Source of the DNA: Arthrobacter citreus
GTDB lineage: Bacteria > Bacillota > Bacilli > Bacillales > Bacillaceae_G
Length of the DNA: 64,000 bases
Assembly (NCBI GenBank): GCA_013200995.1
Contig: CP053688.1
Span: 4,464,001 to 4,528,000, forward strand
Reading direction: 5' to 3'
Shown: one piece after another, positions 60,401 through 64,000 of the stretch
Numbering within the stretch: position 1 is the first letter of the stretch
Layout of the letters: each line of letters starts with the position of its first letter
The notes under the pieces: model-generated
What the model saw: only the letters and a program-made list of their open reading frames with translations
Database searches by the model: none
Told to the model about the DNA's origin: nothing
Made by a program: the position numbers and the translations under genes

Positions 60401-61751
60401 AGGCATTTACGAAACTGCTAATCCAACTGACACGAAAGTTACTGTATCAGGTAATGTATTAGATAAAGAAATAGATGAGATGAAAGCAGCAGGAATTAAT
60501 GCTTCTCAAGGAGATAACAATTTTACATATTATAATCCTAATACTTCTCAAGAGAAAAGTATACCGCTAGACTCACAAGGTAATTTCAATGCTGAAATAC
60601 CGTTAAGTACATCTGGTCCAATAGTAAATGCAATTACAGAGTACGACTTCTCAGATTATAGCAAATCGACTGTTCGAAATTACGGTAGTTTTATTGACGC
60701 ATATTTTGTTAGAAAAGGAACGGCATATACATCTGCAATTTCTGATAAACAACGTATAAACATGGGTGAATCTACAACTGTAACTTTCTCAACAAAAAAT
60801 GTGAAAACAAACGTGAAGAAAGCTGAATTTACATTCCTTTATCCAAGCCAGTTCCTTGATTTAGTGAATGTACAACCAAATTCGGCATTTAAAGGCAAAC
60901 TGGACGTTCAATATACGACTGCTGCTTTTAATAACTCGTTAACTAAAATGACAATCACTGCTACAGCAACTGGAGATTTAGCGAATACTGGAATTGCTGG
61001 AGATGCTTCATTAGTAGACTTAACATTAAAAGCAAAAGATCAATACTACAAAGGGCCAATGAACTTTTACAATGCAACTGGTTCAAGTAGATTCTTTAAT
61101 GCTGTTTATACAAATGTGGATAATACTACTGTAACGACGCAAGGTATTCAACCTTATTTCTATATTACTCCAACATATTCACTTATGAGATCGGAAGTTC
61201 AGGCAGAAGGTTTAATGACTTTTGGTGGAGAGCCTCAGGGGAAACTAATTGATTATAATAAAGCAGGTACAAAAATTAGTGTGAAAGATTCAAATGGTAA
61301 AGAGTATGGTGTAACTGATAAATTAGGTTATTCTGAGTCATTCTCATATGCATTTAGAACTAGATTACCGATCAATGATGATGAGTATACATTGAAAATT
61401 GACGTACCAGGCCACTTTACGTTCTCGAAAGATTTTAATATTGGTGTAAAAGAAGATGGAAAAACTCCAGCAGGATCAAAACCAATTAATTATGACTATA
61501 TACCTGGTGGAGACGTAAATAAAGATAATGTCATTGACGTAAAAGATGCGATTTACATCCAAACATATTGGGATACAAATAAACGTGACGCTGACATTAA
61601 CTATGATGGAGTTGTTGATGCAAAAGATATGCAATATGTCATCAATAACTACCTAATGCAAAACCCTTGGAATGACAACTCACCAAAAGCAGCTACAAAA
61701 TATAAGAGCAAAACATTGGATGATGTATTAGTAGGACTTGGTTTAGAGTAA
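57483..61751 (+). CDS. Secreted S8 serine protease with C-terminal dockerin-like domain, 1422 residues
   Basis: Signal peptide at residues 1-36 (ending VHAQA), I9 propeptide with SVIVEFKDKPGQ (to about 180), then the S8 domain with Asp225 in GIIDTGIDYNHPDL, His279 in EHGTHVAGIIAG, a PA insert (about 430-560) and Ser616 in SGTSMATPNVVG. Long Fn3-like and cohesin-like beta regions follow. Near residues 1340-1392 are two calcium-loop repeats (DVNKDNVIDVKDA and DINYDGVVDAKDM) of dockerin type I pattern. It resembles Vpr-type proteases. TTG start with AGGGAT. The regulator gene lies just upstream. Confidence 0.92.
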   Translation: MKKKMFRNVTTLALTTGLISTTITPISFSHQVHAQATSKIEQVLAKLTPQQREAIKQLKLNDKEGVNLSPEVDQTSDKPTSVIVEFKDKPGQTAVLEAEADGVNLTAEDAKEKVDASHETFQKDLKTIFSSELKSKKNPYSIKRSYKKAFNGVSMTLPANKVKALLKSNAVKAVWSDMQVQVEPPSIKDTPAKQTATHTMVTFPGVEKLHQEGFTGKGVKVGIIDTGIDYNHPDLKDAFKGGYDFVDNDNDPMETSYADWQKSGQPEIGSSGEAYYTEHGTHVAGIIAGQSKNKADFAVEGVAPDADIYSYRVLGPYGSGSTSAILAGIDKAVSDGMDIINMSLGANYNDPLFPTSIAVNNAVLAGVTAIVAAGNSGDRMYSLGAPGNAPLAITVGASDTSVTIPSFSGALHPSTGDISVDLKLAAQGLTDNIADFEGQTLQMVNVSFGGEPSYSKRDANGNYVPIDVKGKVVLAQRGSYGITQIIATAKSHGAKAVVLYDADQPLGDVYLGDAYGLLPTFLLSNVQGRALAAKLPLGASAGIPLDFTFSNMKQTVTVGDKLAPFSSRGPSRVLYDIKPEVTAPGVSVFSTVPSYMHGADQIGNYQYAYERLSGTSMATPNVVGVAALLKQAHPDMSPSDIKSTLMNTADPLSDKYSVYEVGAGRVNPYDAVHAQTEIQVKDKTSTVKDNASNNGATTLASKGIKQIKNITGALSFGEQAVTGKDLSDQRSITLFNKSSVDKTYDVKVQFQTLAARYTNDSRADQDATANGVTLDVKSTVKVKRYSSVNMDATINIPKNAKLGTYEGYVVYTNQKDPNETYKIPFAIHTVKEGIDYLTGNPPAFTVPYEAASNATRWSIGVNFKLNSHMRYFDFFIVDPKTDKEIGFLGSADGMGADENIEYYYRGVLNNGQYYPLTGDANNPIAYDLKELDPGLWKIRMVGTNDKGETFTADAPVYNGVKEAKVTMNNMKAGGIYETANPTDTKVTVSGNVLDKEIDEMKAAGINASQGDNNFTYYNPNTSQEKSIPLDSQGNFNAEIPLSTSGPIVNAITEYDFSDYSKSTVRNYGSFIDAYFVRKGTAYTSAISDKQRINMGESTTVTFSTKNVKTNVKKAEFTFLYPSQFLDLVNVQPNSAFKGKLDVQYTTAAFNNSLTKMTITATATGDLANTGIAGDASLVDLTLKAKDQYYKGPMNFYNATGSSRFFNAVYTNVDNTTVTTQGIQPYFYITPTYSLMRSEVQAEGLMTFGGEPQGKLIDYNKAGTKISVKDSNGKEYGVTDKLGYSESFSYAFRTRLPINDDEYTLKIDVPGHFTFSKDFNIGVKEDGKTPAGSKPINYDYIPGGDVNKDNVIDVKDAIYIQTYWDTNKRDADINYDGVVDAKDMQYVINNYLMQNPWNDNSPKAATKYKSKTLDDVLVGLGLE

Positions 61752-61769
61752 TTAATAAGATAACTAGTT

Positions 61770-61804
61770 AATCGGTAACCATTATTTGGTTACTGATTTT
61801 TTTA
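61770..61804 (+). terminator. Terminator after the second S8 protease
   Basis: AATCGGTAACC (61770-61780) pairs with GGTTACTGATT (61788-61798) with one mismatch, followed by T6. Confidence 0.85.
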
Positions 61805-61837
61805 GTGATTAAATAATACAAAATTCTGTAAGGTAGA

Positions 61838-61934
61838 AATCCAAACAGAATGTGTACTTTATTGATATAGTTGTGAACTTCGTTGATAAAGTACCTATTT
61901 TTGTTTATAAAATATTCAGAGTCCTGTTTATTTC
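61838..61934 (+). repeat. 21-bp-period tandem array D with leader (4 units)
   Basis: The leader AATCCAAACAGAA (61838-61850) precedes four 21-bp units (61851-61934). Unit 1 begins TGTGTACTTTATTGATATAG and unit 2 is TGTGAACTTCGTTGATAAAG plus one base. Units 3 and 4 are decayed. It begins 100 bp after the protease stop, past its terminator, in the same orientation. The rest of the gap to 62118 should hold the helicase promoter. Confidence 0.82.
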
Positions 61935-62118
61935 ATCGAAAGATTGAGAAAAATAATTTGATGCAGATAAAATTTGACCGATTTTACGGATACATTTAAT
62001 TAGGATTAATTAAAAAGATTAATAAACGTTGTGATACAATGAATTAGTCATTTTTGAGTAAATATTATGAAACAACCATTATTATTAATGATAGAAAATA
62101 GAAAGTAAGGTAAATAAA

Positions 62119-63984
62119 ATGAATAAATTTTCAAGTTTAGGTTTAAGTGAAGAATTAACGGAGTATTTAACTGAATTAGGTATTACAGAGCCCACTCCAA
62201 TTCAAGAGAAGGCAATTCCAATTGTATTTGAAGGGAAGGATTTAATAGGCCAAGCACAAACAGGAACGGGTAAAACATTTGCATTCCTATTTCCAATCCT
62301 TGAAAGAATTAACTTAGAATTACCACATACTCAAGCATTAGTAGTTGCTCCAACTAGGGAGTTAGCTCTTCAAATTACGGCTGAGGCAAAAAGGATTGTT
62401 AGCGAAGATTTCGGTGTACTTGCCGTTTATGGTGGCCAAGACGTCGAACAGCAAGCGCGCAAACTAAAAAGTGGTGCTCACTTAATCATTGCAACACCTG
62501 GCCGCCTTTTAGATCATTTAAGAAGAGGGACAATTAAATTAGATAAAGTTGATTTTCTAGTACTCGATGAAGCAGATCAAATGTTACATATTGGATTTTT
62601 ACACGAGGTTGAAGACATTATCAATCAAACACCCGTATCAAGACAAACGTTATTATTTTCTGCTACGATGCCAGATCAAATCCAATCTCTAGCAAAGCGC
62701 TATATGAAAAAACCAGAAGTAATAAAAGTAAAAGCTAAGAGAATTACACTAGATGAAATTGAACAACTAATTATCGAAACGACAGATCGTGGGAAATATA
62801 ATGCACTGTTGAGCCAAATAAAAGAGGCAAAACCATTTCTAGCGATCATTTTCTGTAGAACAAAAAGAAGAGCTAATAAGTTAAATGAACAATTAAAAGG
62901 AAAAGGATTATTATCTGAAGAACTTCACGGAGATCTAACCCAAGGCAAGCGGGAAAAAGTTATGAAAATGTTTCGTGAAGCTAAAATACAATATCTTGTA
63001 GCAACAGATGTAGCAGCCAGAGGAATCGATGTTGATGGTGTAACTCATGTATTCAACTATGATATACCACTAGACACAGAAAGTTATGTTCATCGAATTG
63101 GAAGAACTGGTCGAGCAGGAGATACTGGTACAGCGATTACATTTGTTACGCCAAAAGATTTTCAAGATATGAAAATGATAGAAAAAGAACTTAATCTTTC
63201 AATTAATAGAATAGAAATGGAAAGAGTAGATAGAACAGAGAATGAAGGAAGTACAGGCAGACCGGACAGATCAAGAGGTACAGGAAGAACTGAAAGATCA
63301 GGAAGTGGCAGCAGAACTGAAAGATCAGGAAGTGGAAGCAGAACTGAAAGATCAGGAAGTGGAAGCAGAACTGAAAGATCAGGAAGTGGAAGCAGAGCGG
63401 AAAGAACAGGAAATGCTGGCAGAGCGGAAAGAACAGGAAGTGGAAGCAGAGCGGAAAGAACAGGAAATGCAAGTAGAGCAGAAAGATCAGGAAATGCTGG
63501 CAGAGCGGAAAGAACAGGAAGTGGAAGCAGAGCGGAAAGAACAGGAAGTGCAAGTAGAGCGGAAAGAACAGGAAGTGGAAGTAGAGCGGAAAGAACAGGA
63601 AGTGGAAGCAGAACTGAAAGAACAGGAAGTGGAAGCAGAACTGAAAGATCAGGAAGTACAAGCAGAGCGGAAAGAACAGGAAATGCTGGCAGAGCGGAAA
63701 GAACAGGAAATGCTGGCAGAGCGGAAAGAACAGGAAATGCTGGCAGAGCGGAAAGAACAGGAAATGCTGGCAGGGCGGAAAGAACAGGAAATGCAAGTAG
63801 AGCAGAAAGATCAGGAAGTGCAAGTAGAGCGGAAAGAACAGGAAGTGCAAGTAGAGCGGAAAGATCTGGATATGCGGACAGATCGGGAAATGCTGGCAGA
63901 GCAGGTAGAACAAGAAACGATGGAAGATCTAGAAGTACAGGTAGTACACGTAATGAAGGAAGATCTGGTAGGAGAGGTAGATAG
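62119..63984 (+). CDS. DEAD-box RNA helicase with a 22-copy nonapeptide tail
   Basis: A 621-residue helicase. The core (1-370) has every motif: the Q motif around [21 protein letters not shown] (I), PTRELALQ (Ia), TPGRLLDH (Ib), LDEADQM (II), FSATM (III), IFCRTKRRA (IV), [10 protein letters not shown] (V) and [10 protein letters not shown] (VI). From residue 390 to 587 a 9-residue unit, (R)(T/A)ER(S/T)G plus three small residues, repeats 22 times, giving a basic Gly/Ser/Arg-rich tail, then an RG-rich end. CshA/DeaD-type enzymes remodel RNA and ribosomal particles, often at low temperature. The tail should bind RNA and stay disordered. Confidence 0.93.
   Translation: MNKFSSLGLSEELTEYLTELGITEPTPIQEKAIPIVFEGKDLIGQAQTGTGKTFAFLFPILERINLELPHTQALVVAPTRELALQITAEAKRIVSEDFGVLAVYGGQDVEQQARKLKSGAHLIIATPGRLLDHLRRGTIKLDKVDFLVLDEADQMLHIGFLHEVEDIINQTPVSRQTLLFSATMPDQIQSLAKRYMKKPEVIKVKAKRITLDEIEQLIIETTDRGKYNALLSQIKEAKPFLAIIFCRTKRRANKLNEQLKGKGLLSEELHGDLTQGKREKVMKMFREAKIQYLVATDVAARGIDVDGVTHVFNYDIPLDTESYVHRIGRTGRAGDTGTAITFVTPKDFQDMKMIEKELNLSINRIEMERVDRTENEGSTGRPDRSRGTGRTERSGSGSRTERSGSGSRTERSGSGSRTERSGSGSRAERTGNAGRAERTGSGSRAERTGNASRAERSGNAGRAERTGSGSRAERTGSASRAERTGSGSRAERTGSGSRTERTGSGSRTERSGSTSRAERTGNAGRAERTGNAGRAERTGNAGRAERTGNAGRAERTGNASRAERSGSASRAERTGSASRAERSGYADRSGNAGRAGRTRNDGRSRSTGSTRNEGRSGRRGR
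63286..63879 (+). repeat. 27-bp tandem repeat within the helicase gene (22 units)
   Basis: Twenty-two contiguous 27-bp units encode the nonapeptide repeat with no length change. Units 1-4 (RTERSGSGS) and 15-18 (RAERTGNAG) are the most uniform blocks, pointing to recent local duplication. The period keeps two other frames open over the same span. Confidence 0.92.
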
Positions 63985-64000
63985 CAAAGATAGGTAGTAA

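Noticed and set aside
63203..63913. A 236-codon minus-strand frame rich in Phe, Leu and His
   Set aside because: It is the antisense reading of the same repeat, with no start signal and biased composition.
63242..63997. A 251-codon plus-strand frame ([14 protein letters not shown] repeats) overlapping the helicase tail
   Set aside because: It is the out-of-frame reading of the 27-bp repeat; it has no ribosome site, and the helicase frame has the conserved motifs.

Overview
The window is low-GC DNA, roughly one third G+C, with strong Bacillus-type Shine-Dalgarno sites, sigma-A promoters, cre boxes and U-tract terminators. The gene content (SR1P, a ysfBCD-like glycolate oxidase locus, an InhA-type M6 protease, large S8 proteases, a FusB-type EF-G-binding protein, many RpiR regulators) points to a Bacillaceae chromosome. 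The genus cannot be fixed from sequence alone. No rRNA, tRNA, CRISPR array, prophage or intact insertion sequence was seen.

Layout. 1-7.7 kb: the end of a large protein, an autoregulated MarR-GNAT fusion, a TerC transporter, a FusB-family protein, small regulators, a LysR regulator, an orphan LuxR-type regulator with a degenerate receiver, and a broken DUF2935 gene. 7.7-18.5 kb: an M20 amidohydrolase, then a co-directional sugar salvage locus. That locus holds anmK, mupG, a lactose/cellobiose-family PTS (IIB, IIC, IIA), a GH4 enzyme, a BadF-type amino-sugar kinase and murQ, followed by a separate RpiR regulator. It looks like recovery of peptidoglycan sugars, with the PTS preceded by a consensus promoter and a cre box. 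18.8-25 kb: cold-shock protein, SR1P, the ysfBCD-like glycolate oxidase operon and a second TruA. 25-32.5 kb: an MFS transporter, a malX/malY-like PTS plus C-S lyase pair with its RpiR regulator, and a secreted GH108-type muramidase. 33-42 kb: an S8 protease, an RpiR regulator, an InhA-type metalloprotease and a second MupG paralogue. 42-54 kb: assorted metabolic genes, among them an L-threonine aldolase, a GH65 protein lacking its usual catalytic acid, VOC proteins, a YerB-like lipoprotein, a Cys-rich pentapeptide protein, a short SEDS-like membrane protein and a MocR/EamA divergent pair. 54-64 kb: a secreted SH3-amidase with a structured leader, an HTH-TPR regulator, a 1422-residue S8 protease ending in a dockerin-like domain, and a DEAD-box helicase with a 22-copy nonapeptide tail.

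The most striking unexplained structures are two. First, four dispersed tandem arrays with a 21-bp period share a leader motif, and each lies just 3' of a co-oriented gene. Second, the HTH-TPR regulator and the adjacent S8 protease share a gap-free 49-nt promoter match (37/49), which suggests a co-regulated protease module. Peptidoglycan turnover is a recurring theme: AnmK, two MupG, MurQ, an amino-sugar kinase, GH108, an amidase and a SEDS-like protein.
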